Shown here: positions 1-7,767 of the stretch, in pieces
How positions within the stretch are numbered: the stretch's first letter is position 1
Layout: each line of letters starts with the position of its first letter
Origin: SIG437 sp045648985
GTDB lineage: Bacteria > Bacillota > Clostridia > UBA1381 > UBA9506
Direction of reading: 5' to 3'
Assembly (NCBI GenBank): GCA_045648985.1
Contig: JAZROZ010000020.1
Coordinates: forward strand, 1-51,439
Length of the DNA stretch: 51,439 bases
Program-made: the position numbers and the translations under genes
The notes under the pieces: model-generated
The model's database searches: none
What the model saw: only the letters and a program-made list of their open reading frames with translations
Told to the model about the DNA's origin: nothing

Positions 1-96
1 GCTGAATTGAAAAGATATATTGACTATTACAACAACGAAAGAATTTCTTTAAAACTAAAAGGAATGAGCCCGGTACAATACCGAACTCATTCATAA
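1..96 (+). CDS. IS3-family transposase, C-terminal fragment
   Basis: The window opens inside an open frame that encodes about 31 residues and then TAA. The visible residues include YIDYYNNERI and GMSPVQYRTHS. This is the usual end of an IS3/IS150-group DDE transposase (OrfB), where the last helix of the rve domain is followed by the 'SPVQYR' motif. The frame is open at the window edge, so the catalytic D, D and E residues lie upstream and cannot be checked. Whether the copy is intact therefore cannot be judged here. The call rests on this terminal motif together with the IS3-type end sequence that follows at about 115-141. Confidence 0.85.
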   Translation, partial: AELKRYIDYYNNERISLKLKGMSPVQYRTHS

Positions 97-141
97 GCAA
101 TTTAATATTAAATTTTTGTCTAAACTTTGGGGTTCACTTCA
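1..141 (+). mobile_element. Right end of an IS3-family insertion sequence
   Basis: The transposase stop is followed by about 45 bp ending in AAACTTTGGGGTTCACTTCA. This resembles the terminal inverted repeat of IS150-group elements, which end in CA (here 140-141). The left end is outside the window, so the target duplication cannot be tested. The -35 hexamer of the downstream AraC gene begins two bases after this boundary. Confidence 0.7.
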
Positions 142-142
142 G

Positions 143-171
143 TTGACATAGGTGGACTATTATGATATATT
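143..171 (+). promoter_or_regulatory. Sigma-A promoter of the AraC gene, abutting the IS end
   Basis: TTGACA (143-148), a 17-nt spacer and TATATT (166-171) lie 22 bp upstream of the AraC start. The -35 begins immediately outside the IS terminus, so the insertion set what lies upstream of this promoter without destroying it. Confidence 0.7.
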
Positions 172-192
172 TTATATTGAGGTGAGAAGCAA

Positions 193-1074
193 ATGGGCTA
201 TATTAAAGTAGTTTTTAAGGATATGCCGCGTGTATTATTTTCACACAAGCACGAAACGCCTGCATATGTATATCATCACGACGAAAGTAATCCTTTTTTA
301 GAGATTTCATATATTGACGTGGGTGATTTATATTCTGAAAGCTTAAGCGGCAAACAGGGGCACGCTAAGGAGGGCACGCTATGTGCTTCTTACGAAAAGT
401 CGCGTACCACCACGAGCCACGGACAGTTTCACAGACATTTCACAGTCAGTGTCGGCGGACAGTATTTCACAAAAGAGATTTCCGAAAAAGAAGCAGCTAA
501 TTGCTTTAAACAAATCTCAAGTTTGCCTGAAGGCGTCTTCGAGGCCATACTCCCACGAAAAATTGAAGATGCAAAATATGCCAAAAAAGGCCGCAGTATC
601 ATCGAAAACATTATTTATGAGCGAAATCTTCCAAAGGTTAATCACCTGAAAGTCAACACTTTGGTCTTAAGCCTGCTTGACCTTTTAAACAGCTACTCAT
701 CTGAGCATATCATCGCAAATCGTGATGAAAGTTTTTCAGAAGAAAACTACTGCCGCAAAGCCATCGAATATATAAGCCGTCATCGCGGAGAAAAGATTAA
801 TGTAGCACTGGTTGCAGATGAACTTGATTTGAGCGTTGGATATTTAAGCCGCATTTTTAAATCATGCACAGGATATACTTTAGTTGAATACATAAACGAT
901 ATTAAAATTAATATGGTAAAAGAAATTCTTGCAAACAGAAACGCATCACTAGAAGAGCTTGCCGCTATCGTAGGTGTAAATGATGAAAAATACCTGTGCC
1001 GCCTTTTCAAAAAGCATACAGGTATGACAATAACAGATTATAAAAGCGTACCGAATTTCAAGCCTGAAATATAA
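193..1074 (+). CDS. AraC-family transcriptional regulator
   Basis: This 293-residue protein has a C-terminal double helix-turn-helix domain at about residues 188-287. It has the spacing typical of AraC/XylS proteins: a first HTH around VADELDLSVGYLSRIFK and a second ending in YLCRLFKKHTGMTITDYK. The N-terminal half is probably the effector-sensing part, but I do not recognise its ligand fold. The start ATG has an AGGTGAG ribosome site 7 nt upstream. The gene is monocistronic, with its own promoter and a strong terminator. The nearest co-directional genes encode a sugar-type ABC importer beginning at 1732, so control of sugar uptake is plausible. That link is inferred from position only, and an oppositely oriented gene lies between them. 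Confidence 0.9.
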   Translation: MGYIKVVFKDMPRVLFSHKHETPAYVYHHDESNPFLEISYIDVGDLYSESLSGKQGHAKEGTLCASYEKSRTTTSHGQFHRHFTVSVGGQYFTKEISEKEAANCFKQISSLPEGVFEAILPRKIEDAKYAKKGRSIIENIIYERNLPKVNHLKVNTLVLSLLDLLNSYSSEHIIANRDESFSEENYCRKAIEYISRHRGEKINVALVADELDLSVGYLSRIFKSCTGYTLVEYINDIKINMVKEILANRNASLEELAAIVGVNDEKYLCRLFKKHTGMTITDYKSVPNFKPEI

Positions 1075-1090
1075 ATATTATGAAAAAAAG

Positions 1091-1120
1091 CTCTCTTGAC
1101 ATAGGTCAAGAGAGTTTTTT
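1091..1120. terminator. Bidirectional rho-independent terminator
   Basis: A perfect 10-bp stem (CTCTCTTGAC / GTCAAGAGAG) with an ATAG loop is flanked by A-rich sequence on the left and six T on the right. It terminates the AraC gene on the plus strand and the convergent ECF gene on the minus strand, whose stop codon lies inside the stem. Confidence 0.9.
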
Positions 1121-1597
1121 TACTACTTTAAACAGTACCATCGCCAAGACTATACCCGCCAGTGCCTGAATAAGATTTGGAATAATGTTTACAGCCGATG
1201 GCAAAAATCCATATAAAAAGCCTTCAAATATGTAATATCCCGCTGCCATAAAAAGCTCTGCTGTAACTGCTGCCAAAAGCCTTGAGATAAACACGCTCGT
1301 TCTTTTTTCAAGCGATTTTTCTATGTAATAAAACAAAACTGCCATTATGCCTTTTATTATAAATGTAGCAGGTGCATAAACGATGTATCCTGAAAATATG
1401 TCAGCTAGTGCCGAGCCTGTGCCCGCTGCTAAAAAGCTATATAGTGGCGAAAGCATAAAGCCTGACAAAAGGACAAATGCATCACCTAGGTTTATATATC
1501 CTTTAAAAAATGACGGTATTTTAATAATCATTGTAGCTACGCATACCAGAGCTGCAAGCATTGCCGACATCACGATTTTCTGAGTTTTTGTCTTCAT
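1106..1597 (-). CDS. ECF transporter S component (vitamin-type, substrate unknown)
   Basis: This 163-residue, very hydrophobic protein has about five to six membrane segments. It shows the S-component signature region GYINLGDAFVLL, then FLAAGTGSALADIFSGY and APATFIIKG. Such proteins bind a vitamin or its precursor in the membrane and dock onto a shared EcfA-A'-T module encoded elsewhere. The length matches the family (about 160-200 residues). A clear sigma-A promoter lies just upstream and no long leader intervenes, so no vitamin riboswitch is visible that would identify the substrate. It runs convergently to the AraC gene and divergently from the ABC importer. Confidence 0.8.
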   Translation of the reverse strand: MKTKTQKIVMSAMLAALVCVATMIIKIPSFFKGYINLGDAFVLLSGFMLSPLYSFLAAGTGSALADIFSGYIVYAPATFIIKGIMAVLFYYIEKSLEKRTSVFISRLLAAVTAELFMAAGYYIFEGFLYGFLPSAVNIIPNLIQALAGIVLAMVLFKVVKKLS

Positions 1598-1627
1598 TTT
1601 ATTACTTCCCTTTTTTTATTTTTTTAA

Positions 1628-1656
1628 ATTATACTCCTTTTTATTCTCTTTGTCAA
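1628..1656 (-). promoter_or_regulatory. Sigma-A promoter of the ECF S-component gene
   Basis: Read on the minus strand, TTGACA (1651-1656), a 17-nt spacer and TATAAT (1628-1633) form a near-consensus promoter about 30 bp before the gene. The short leader leaves no room for a riboswitch. Confidence 0.85.
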
Positions 1657-1731
1657 TCTTTATGAATTAAATTTCAAAAAACAAGGAAATATATAAGCAT
1701 ATCTTAAGAATTTAAAAAAAGAGGTGACAAA

Positions 1732-3225
1732 ATGGCAAATACCATTTTGACAATGGAACATATAGAAAAAACTTTTCCGGGTGTTCACGCGCTTTCTGAC
1801 TGTCATTTTGATTTAAAAAGCGGTGAGGTCCACTCCATTGTCGGCGAAAACGGAGCAGGAAAATCGACACTTATGAAGGTTTTAACAGGTGTATATAAAA
1901 AGGACAGTGGAAAAATAACGTATCTTGGAAATGAGCTAAATCCTGAAAATCCGCGTCACACACAAAATCTCGGTATTTCTATAATACATCAGGAGCTGAA
2001 TTTAATGCAGCATTTGACTGCCGCTCAGAATATGTTTATCGGCAGAGAACCGAAAAAAGCAGGGATTTTCACTGACGACAGGCTTATGAACAAAAAGGCA
2101 AAGGAGCTTTTCGGCCTTTTAAACTTAAATCTTGACCCGCGCACAAGGGTTTCTCAAATCACAGTTGCTAAACAACAGATGGTAGAAATTGCAAAGGCTC
2201 TTTCATTTGATTCTAAAATACTCATTATGGACGAGCCGACAGCGGCGCTTACTGAAAGCGAGATAACCGAGCTTTTTAAAATTATAGAGGATTTAAAAAA
2301 ACGCGGTGTAGGGATTGTGTATATCTCACACCGTATGGACGAGCTGATGAAAATCACGGACAGAATTACTGTTATGCGTGATGGTCAGTATATAAACACG
2401 GTAAACACAAAGGATGTAGATAAGGAACAAATCATCAATATGATGGTCGGAAGAACAATCTTTGAAGAGCCTAAAAAGGAAAGCACGGCATTATCTTCCG
2501 AAATTGTTTTGAGGGTTGATAACTTATCTGACGGAGGTATCTTAAAGGATATTTCCTTTGATTTAAAGCACGGTGAGATACTTGGCTTTTCAGGACTTAT
2601 GGGTGCAGGCAGAACAGAAGTTTTCCGTACGCTTTTCGGCGCTGACAAAAAGACAAAAGGCGATATTTTCATTAAGGGAAAAGAGGTTAAGATATCGTCG
2701 CCAAAGGATGCCGTAAGACACGGAATAGGGTATCTTTCAGAGGACAGAAAGCGCTACGGTATGATGGTTGGAATGGACGTTTTGACAAATACCGTTATTG
2801 CCTCACTAGATAAGTTCAACAGCTTCGGTTTTGTCAAGACGAAAGAGACTGCCAAAGTGACAGATGAATATGTCAAAAAGCTGAAAACGAAAACTCCGTC
2901 AATACGCCAGATTGCAAAAAACCTGTCGGGCGGAAATCAGCAAAAGGTCATAATTGCAAAATGGCTTGTAAGGGATTGCGATATTTTAATATTTGACGAG
3001 CCTACGCGCGGAATTGACATCGGCGCAAAAAGTGAGATTTATTCGCTACTTTCAGAGCTTGCTAAAAGCGGAAAGTCGATTATTATGATTTCGTCAGAGC
3101 TTCCCGAGATACTAAGGATGTCTGACAGAGTCGCCGTTATGTGTGAGGGAAGAATTACTAAAATTTTAGACATAAAAGAGGCAAATCAGGAAACAATAAT
3201 GCATTATGCAACGTTGAGAGAGTAA
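1732..3225 (+). CDS. Sugar-type ABC importer, double ATP-binding protein (RbsA/MglA-like)
   Basis: This 497-residue protein has two fused ABC domains and energises uptake through the permease encoded downstream. Domain 1 has Walker A GENGAGKST at residues 38-46, a Walker B ending in LIMDEP and the degenerate signature AKQQMVEIAKAL typical of this subfamily. Domain 2 has the usual altered Walker A (GLMGAGRTE), signature LSGGNQQKV and Walker B IFDEPTRGID. Length and architecture match RbsA/MglA/XylG. The start has an AGGTGA ribosome site. The last codons AGA GAG TAA overlap the left end of a family A repeat, which supplies the stop codon. Substrate class (pentose, hexose or autoinducer-like sugar) cannot be resolved from sequence. 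Confidence 0.95.
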   Translation: MANTILTMEHIEKTFPGVHALSDCHFDLKSGEVHSIVGENGAGKSTLMKVLTGVYKKDSGKITYLGNELNPENPRHTQNLGISIIHQELNLMQHLTAAQNMFIGREPKKAGIFTDDRLMNKKAKELFGLLNLNLDPRTRVSQITVAKQQMVEIAKALSFDSKILIMDEPTAALTESEITELFKIIEDLKKRGVGIVYISHRMDELMKITDRITVMRDGQYINTVNTKDVDKEQIINMMVGRTIFEEPKKESTALSSEIVLRVDNLSDGGILKDISFDLKHGEILGFSGLMGAGRTEVFRTLFGADKKTKGDIFIKGKEVKISSPKDAVRHGIGYLSEDRKRYGMMVGMDVLTNTVIASLDKFNSFGFVKTKETAKVTDEYVKKLKTKTPSIRQIAKNLSGGNQQKVIIAKWLVRDCDILIFDEPTRGIDIGAKSEIYSLLSELAKSGKSIIMISSELPEILRMSDRVAVMCEGRITKILDIKEANQETIMHYATLRE

Positions 3226-3468
3226 AAAAAGTCCTGACCGCAAAAGGCAAAATTTGTTACTGGTTATAATTGCATCATAATTCACAGAACATTTTACATC
3301 TCTAATCGGTTAACCAACTGATTTTAATGTAAAAATTTGTTTCTCAAATTTTAGCAATCTAATGCCTTTTGCTACGAACAAACCTCACCTCTCGATGTAC
3401 AAAAGTACATCTTCGGGTTCCCTTCGGCTTGGTTTGTCCATTCTGAATCTTTTTTTCCGTCTCTCAAC
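3213..3468 (+). repeat. Family A element, copy A1
   Basis: A structured repeat begins at the stop codon of the ABC ATPase gene. The outer inverted repeat GTTGAGAG (3213-3220) / CTCTCAAC (3461-3468) is followed inward by GTAAAAAAAGTCCTGACCGC on the left and TCTGAATCTTTTTTTCC on the right. An inner stem pairs GCAAAAGGCA with TGCCTTTTGC. A sub-stem AACAAACC/GGTTTGTC encloses the hairpin GATGTAC-AAAA-GTACATC (3394-3411). A second copy of the left end (GAGAGTAAAAAAAGTCC) follows from about 3471. It separates the ATPase and permease genes of one transporter. Confidence 0.8.
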
Positions 3469-3487
3469 AGGAGAGTAAAAAAAGTCC

Positions 3488-3543
3488 CGACCTGTGTGTC
3501 GTGCCGAGAAATATTTATACCAGTCGGAACGACACATAGGTCG
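3488..3543. repeat. Intercistronic 20-bp imperfect hairpin
   Basis: A left arm (3488-3507, CGACCTGTGTGTCGTGCCGA) pairs with a right arm (3524-3543, TCGGAACGACACATAGGTCG) with two mismatches and a 16-nt loop. It lies between the ATPase and permease genes just downstream of A1. There is no T-run, so it is more likely a stabilising or processing hairpin or a REP-like repeat than a terminator. Confidence 0.7.
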
Positions 3544-3603
3544 TTCCCTACAAATACCGCTTTTTAATAAATATAATAAACATCAGAACAGGAGTTGAGT
3601 TTT

Positions 3604-4602
3604 TTGAGCGATTTTTCTTCCAGCAGGGCAGAAAAAGGAAAAGCAATGTCATCTTTAGCTGCCCAGAAATTGATTATTTTTGCAACATTAATAGTTTTAA
3701 TCGGCGTTTTTGCCGTGTTATCACCTAACTTTCTTTTAGTAGATAACATCATTTCAATACTTCTTGCCACGTGTGTTAACGGTCTTTTGGCGCTTGGCGT
3801 TACTTTCGTTATCATAACGGGCGGAATTGACTTATCTATCGGTACTGTTATGACGTTTTCTGCGGTTATTGCAGGACTTTCTGTTACAATGCTCGGTCTT
3901 CCCTTGTGGGCGGCGGTGATTATTTGTATTTTAGTCGGCACAATCATAGGTCTTTTAACGGGACTGATGGTTGCACACCTGAGAATCCCTGCATTTATTG
4001 CAACGCTTGGTGTTATGATGATTACTCAAGGATTATCATTAGTCGTGACAGGTGCAACACCTGTATATTTCCCAAACGAATATAAGCAGATTGCAGTCGG
4101 CTCAATTTTAGGCAAGCTTATCCCCGGATTTCAGCTTCCCAATGCCGTTTTAATCCTTTTTGCTATGGCGATACTCGCAAGCATCATATTAAACAAAACA
4201 GTTATGGGAAGATATAACTTTGCAATCGGCTCAAATGCTGAAGCAACGCGTCTTTCAGGCGTTAACGTAGCAGGATGGCTGACAGCTATTCACGCTCTTA
4301 GCGGTGCATTTTTCGGTGTGGCGGGTATTATAATCTCGTCAAGACTGGGCTCTGCTCAGCCTGCAATCGGTCAGGGCTATGAGCTTGAAGCAATCGCCGC
4401 CGTTGTTATTGGCGGAACGTCCTTAGCAGGCGGTCAAGGTACGATATCGGGCACAATCATCGGCGCATTTATTATGAGTGTTTTAACAAACGGACTAAGG
4501 ATTGTCGGTGTCGCTCAGGAATGGCAGACTGTCGTTATCGGTGCCGTTGTGATTTTAGCCGTATTTATTGACACCTACAGAAGACGCAAACAAAATATAT
4601 AG
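3604..4602 (+). CDS. Sugar-type ABC importer permease (RbsC-like)
   Basis: This hydrophobic permease of about 332 residues belongs to the ribose/galactose type (BPD_transp_2). About 9-10 membrane segments are visible, together with the family features GGIDLSIGT, FAIGSNAEATRLSGVNV and VVIGGTSLAGGQGT. It should form a homodimeric channel with the double ATPase. I place the start at TTG 3604 because AGGAG ends about 9 nt upstream; TTG 3595 would leave no spacing, and ATG 3646 is a later alternative. It is separated from the ATPase gene by a family A element and a hairpin, which may lower or rebalance its expression relative to the ATPase. Confidence 0.93.
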   Translation: MSDFSSSRAEKGKAMSSLAAQKLIIFATLIVLIGVFAVLSPNFLLVDNIISILLATCVNGLLALGVTFVIITGGIDLSIGTVMTFSAVIAGLSVTMLGLPLWAAVIICILVGTIIGLLTGLMVAHLRIPAFIATLGVMMITQGLSLVVTGATPVYFPNEYKQIAVGSILGKLIPGFQLPNAVLILFAMAILASIILNKTVMGRYNFAIGSNAEATRLSGVNVAGWLTAIHALSGAFFGVAGIIISSRLGSAQPAIGQGYELEAIAAVVIGGTSLAGGQGTISGTIIGAFIMSVLTNGLRIVGVAQEWQTVVIGAVVILAVFIDTYRRRKQNI

Positions 4603-4635
4603 TCGTTTCAGGCTAAAAAGAAAGGAAATAAATAT

Positions 4636-5607
4636 ATGAAAAAGAAACTTTTATGCTTGATGCTCGTACTTTTTACTCTCCTCTTTTCAGGATGTATGGG
4701 CAGAAATATGGAAAACACAAATGAATTATCTTCTGACAAGCCGTATATTGCAGTAATTGCAAAGGGCTTTCAGCATCAGTTCTGGCAAACTGTTAAAAAG
4801 GGCGCTATGAAAGCTGCAGAAGACTATGACGTACAAATTACGTTTCAGGGAACTGAAACAGAATCGCAGATAGACAAACAAACAGAGATGCTTGATGCGG
4901 CGCTTTCTAAAAACCCCGTTGCCATCTGCATAGCGGCGCTTGACTCAAGGGCGGTTTTAGGTTCCTTGGAAAAAGCTCACTCTAAGGGCATTAAGATTGT
5001 CGGCTTTGACTCAGGTGTTGACTCCGATATCGTAGCGGCAACGGCGGCAACAGATAACAAAGCGGCAGCGGCGCTTGCGGCTGACAAAATGGCAGAAGCT
5101 ATCGGCGGCAAGGGAAAAATCGGTATGATTGTTCAGGACCAGACAAGTATGACAGGCCGTGACCGTCGTGACGGTTTTAAAGAAAGAATTGAAAGTACGT
5201 ACCCCGATATTGAAATCGTAGATATTCAGTATGGCGAGGGCGACCATACAAAATCTGCCGACGCGGCTAAAGCTATCATATCAGCTAATCCTGACGTTGT
5301 AGGAATGTACGGCGCAAACGAAGGCTCGGCTATCGGTGTTGTTTTGGCTTTAGAGGAGCTTGGAAAAACAGATAAGATAAAAGCTGTAGGCTTTGACTCA
5401 GGCAAAAAACAGGTTGATGCAGTAAGAGACGGAACGATGTATGGCGCAGTTACACAGAACCCGATACAGATTGGATATAAAGCAGTTGAAGCCGCAGTCA
5501 AGGCATATAAAGGAGAGGCAGTAGAAAAAAATATTGACACAGGCTTTGAGTGGTATGACAAAAATAATGTTGATAAAGCAGAGATAAAAGAATTATTATA
5601 CGAATAG
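4636..5607 (+). CDS. Sugar-type ABC importer substrate-binding lipoprotein
   Basis: This 323-residue protein has a lipoprotein signal peptide (KKK, hydrophobic core, lipobox LFSGC with Cys at about residue 19). A type-I periplasmic-binding fold of the RbsB/Peripla_BP_4 family follows. Typical features are IAVIAKGFQHQFWQ near the N-terminus, the AAATDN-type segment and GRDRRDGF in the middle, and GFDSGKKQVDAVRDG toward the C-terminus. It captures the substrate outside the membrane for the permease and ATPase just upstream. The gene lies 33 bp after the permease with a clear AAAGGAAA ribosome site. A family A element begins 13 bp after its stop. Confidence 0.95.
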   Translation: MKKKLLCLMLVLFTLLFSGCMGRNMENTNELSSDKPYIAVIAKGFQHQFWQTVKKGAMKAAEDYDVQITFQGTETESQIDKQTEMLDAALSKNPVAICIAALDSRAVLGSLEKAHSKGIKIVGFDSGVDSDIVAATAATDNKAAAALAADKMAEAIGGKGKIGMIVQDQTSMTGRDRRDGFKERIESTYPDIEIVDIQYGEGDHTKSADAAKAIISANPDVVGMYGANEGSAIGVVLALEELGKTDKIKAVGFDSGKKQVDAVRDGTMYGAVTQNPIQIGYKAVEAAVKAYKGEAVEKNIDTGFEWYDKNNVDKAEIKELLYE

Positions 5608-5620
5608 ATTTCCTCCTTAA

Positions 5621-5850
5621 AGGGATGTAAAAAATGTCCAGAACGCAAAAAGAATAAAAAATACTGATAAAAGCATATACAAGATTAAAAGCATTTTAAA
5701 ATAAAAGAAGAAAAATCTCATAAACTCGTTTTTTCTTTTTAAATTGTTTCTTTTTGCTATAAACAAACTTCGCTTCTCGGTGTACAGAAGTACACCTTCG
5801 GGTTCCCTTCGGCTCAGTTTGTTCATTCTGAACTATTTTTTCCTATCCCT
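5621..5850 (+). repeat. Family A element, copy A2
   Basis: The left end GGGATGTAAAAAATGTCCAG begins just after the lipoprotein gene and the right end TTTTTTCCTATCCC ends at 5850; the outermost AGGGAT/ATCCCT pair. The central hairpin is GGTGTAC-AGAA-GTACACC (5779-5796), a compensated variant of the A1 hairpin. The inner variable segment is A/T-rich. It precedes two terminator-like hairpins and the phage cluster. Confidence 0.8.
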
Positions 5851-5887
5851 AAAAAAGCAGAGCTATCTTAATAGCTCTGCTTTTTTT
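5851..5887. terminator. Strong rho-independent terminator before the phage cluster
   Basis: AAAAAAGCAGAGCTAT (5851-5866), loop CTTA and ATAGCTCTGCTTTTTT (5871-5886) form a perfect stem with a T-run. A second, weaker hairpin (ATCCGC..TTTTGC with GCAAAA..GCGGAT, about 5889-5923, followed by T7) lies directly behind it. Together they insulate the terminase gene from the ABC operon. Confidence 0.85.
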
Positions 5888-5995
5888 CTATCCGCTTTTG
5901 CTATTTTTTTGGCAAAACGCGGATTTTTTTATACTGCAAAATGGGAAAACCCCCTATTATAAAATGCATCTGTCAGACGAAAGGAGGTAGGTATT

Positions 5996-7417
5996 TTGAG
6001 TAAAGCTGACATTGCAGAGCGTATTTGCAGTTTGATTTGTTCCGATGAAAATGGTGAAACTCCAGACGTTTCAACATTTTTGGCAAAGGCTCTCATATCC
6101 AAAGCATCAGGCGGTGATTTGTCTGCCATACGCGAGATAAGGAATATCTTAGAGCAAAGCGGCGAGGAGCAAGACCGTGACTTTTTACTCCCCGCAAAAA
6201 GTATTGCCTCGTCATTTGTTGATTTATACAGAGATATTTCCTATCACCGACATACAGAATATATCCTGTGCGGCGGCAGAGGAAGTACAAAATCATCATT
6301 TATTTCAATGGTGCTTTTAGAGCTGATGCTTTCTAAAAAGAACATTCACGCTGTAGTCTGCAGGCGCGTAAAGGATACTCTTCGTGACAGTGTGTTTGCG
6401 CAAATAAAGTGGGCGGCAATCGAGCTTGGAATTGAAGATTTATTTGAATTCAAGACAAGTCCCCTGGAAATTCGCGTAAAAAAGACAGGTCAGAAGATTT
6501 ATTTCCGCGGTGCAGACGACCCTGCCAAATTAAAGTCCATTAAAGTACCGTTTGGGTATATCGGGATTTTGTGGTTTGAAGAGCTTGACCAGTTTACAGG
6601 AGAAGAACAAATCAGAAATATTGAGCAATCAGTTCTGCGTGGCGGCAAAGCTTATATATTTAAGTCCTTTAACCCACCTCGTACCATTGCAAACTGGACA
6701 AACAGGCTTTTAAAAATTCCAAAAGAAAATCGGTTTATCCACAGAAGCACCTATAAAGACGTGCCGCCTGAGTGGCTTGGCATAACCTTTATTGAAGAGG
6801 CAGAGCACTTAAAATCGGTTAATCCCGAGGCTTTTGCCCACGAATATGAGGGAATCGCAAACTCCGACGGCGGAAACGTCTTTCCAAACGTAACACTTTT
6901 AGACATCACAGATGATGAAATCGCCGCCTTTGACAGAATATATTGCGGCATTGACTGGGGATGGTATCCTGACCCTTTTAGGTTTCACAAGATGAGCTAT
7001 CTGCCGAATGAAAAGCGCCTTTTCATTTTTGATGAGATAAGCGGAAACAAGCTGACAAACAGGCAAATAGCAGAGCTATTAAAAAATCACAACGTGACAG
7101 GGGAAACAAAAATCACCGCAGATTCAGCAGGCGAAGGTCCGAAGTCAATCAGAGATTTCAAGGAGATGGGATTTTCAATGAAAAAGGCTAAAAAAGGGCC
7201 TGGAAGTGTGGAATATTCAATGAAGTGGCTTTCGTCACTTTCCGAAATCGTGATTGACCCTATGAGGTGTCCTAATGCAGCAAAAGAGTTTTTGGAGTAT
7301 GAGTACGAAACCAACGCTGACGGCGAAGTTTTAAGCGGCTATCCTGATAAGGATAATCACTCCATTGATAGCGTACGGTATGCCTTAGAAGAAATCTGGT
7401 CACGCCGTGGGACGTAA
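5996..7417 (+). CDS. Phage terminase large subunit
   Basis: This 473-residue DNA-packaging motor is of the PBSX/SPP1-like type. The ATPase has Walker A GGRGSTKS (about residues 93-100) and Walker B ILWFEELDQF (about 191-200). The nuclease half shows CGIDWGWYPDP (about 317), ADSAGEGPK (about 376) and DKDNHSIDSVRYAL near the end, so all catalytic acids appear present. About 60 extra N-terminal residues (ALISKASGGDLSAIREIRNIL) resemble short small-terminase-like segments; no separate small subunit gene is visible. The start is TTG with AAAGGAGG 8 nt upstream. The gene ends GGG ACG TAA inside the left end of a family A element. It heads a one-directional particle cluster. Confidence 0.93.
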   Translation: MSKADIAERICSLICSDENGETPDVSTFLAKALISKASGGDLSAIREIRNILEQSGEEQDRDFLLPAKSIASSFVDLYRDISYHRHTEYILCGGRGSTKSSFISMVLLELMLSKKNIHAVVCRRVKDTLRDSVFAQIKWAAIELGIEDLFEFKTSPLEIRVKKTGQKIYFRGADDPAKLKSIKVPFGYIGILWFEELDQFTGEEQIRNIEQSVLRGGKAYIFKSFNPPRTIANWTNRLLKIPKENRFIHRSTYKDVPPEWLGITFIEEAEHLKSVNPEAFAHEYEGIANSDGGNVFPNVTLLDITDDEIAAFDRIYCGIDWGWYPDPFRFHKMSYLPNEKRLFIFDEISGNKLTNRQIAELLKNHNVTGETKITADSAGEGPKSIRDFKEMGFSMKKAKKGPGSVEYSMKWLSSLSEIVIDPMRCPNAAKEFLEYEYETNADGEVLSGYPDKDNHSIDSVRYALEEIWSRRGT

Positions 7418-7660
7418 AAAAAGTCCAGATCGCAAAAGGCAAATGTTTAATAATGTTTTTGCAATATAATTTTGTTTTGGTTATCTAACATCTCTATCTT
7501 CATTTAGAAATAATATTTCGGTGAAAATTTGCTTTGCAAATTTTATCAATTTCTATGCCTTTTGCTATAAACAAACCTCACCTCTCGGCATACAAAAGTA
7601 TGCCTTCGGGTTCCCTGCGGCTTGGTTTGTTCATTCTGACTCTTTTTTTCCTGTCCCACG
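7406..7660 (+). repeat. Family A element, copy A3, inside the phage cluster
   Basis: The outer repeat CGTGGGACG (7406-7414) / GTCCCACG (7653-7660) includes the last codons of the terminase gene. The hairpin is GGCATAC-AAAA-GTATGCC (7587-7604), again base-compensated relative to other copies. The 14-mer GTGGGACGTAAAAA occurs exactly at both ends (7407-7420 and 7660-7673), like a target duplication. It separates terminase from portal by about 350 bp; the remaining 7674-7767 is a purine-rich GTGAAGAG-type tract and the portal ribosome site. Confidence 0.85.
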
Positions 7661-7767
7661 TGGGACGTAAAAATAGTGAAGAGTGAAGAGGTAAAAGTGA
7701 AGAGGTAAGAGGTAATGGGTGGGAGGAGGGATAAAATATATTTCGTCTGACGGAAAGGAAGGAAAAA

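Noticed and set aside
3213..3468. Family A as a CRISPR array
   Set aside because: Copies are dispersed over 40 kb, not tandem with short spacers, and no cas gene is present.
5889..5980. Promoter for the phage cluster just before terminase
   Set aside because: TATTAT (about 5955) could be a -10 but no acceptable -35 at 16-18 nt was found, so it is not listed as a promoter.
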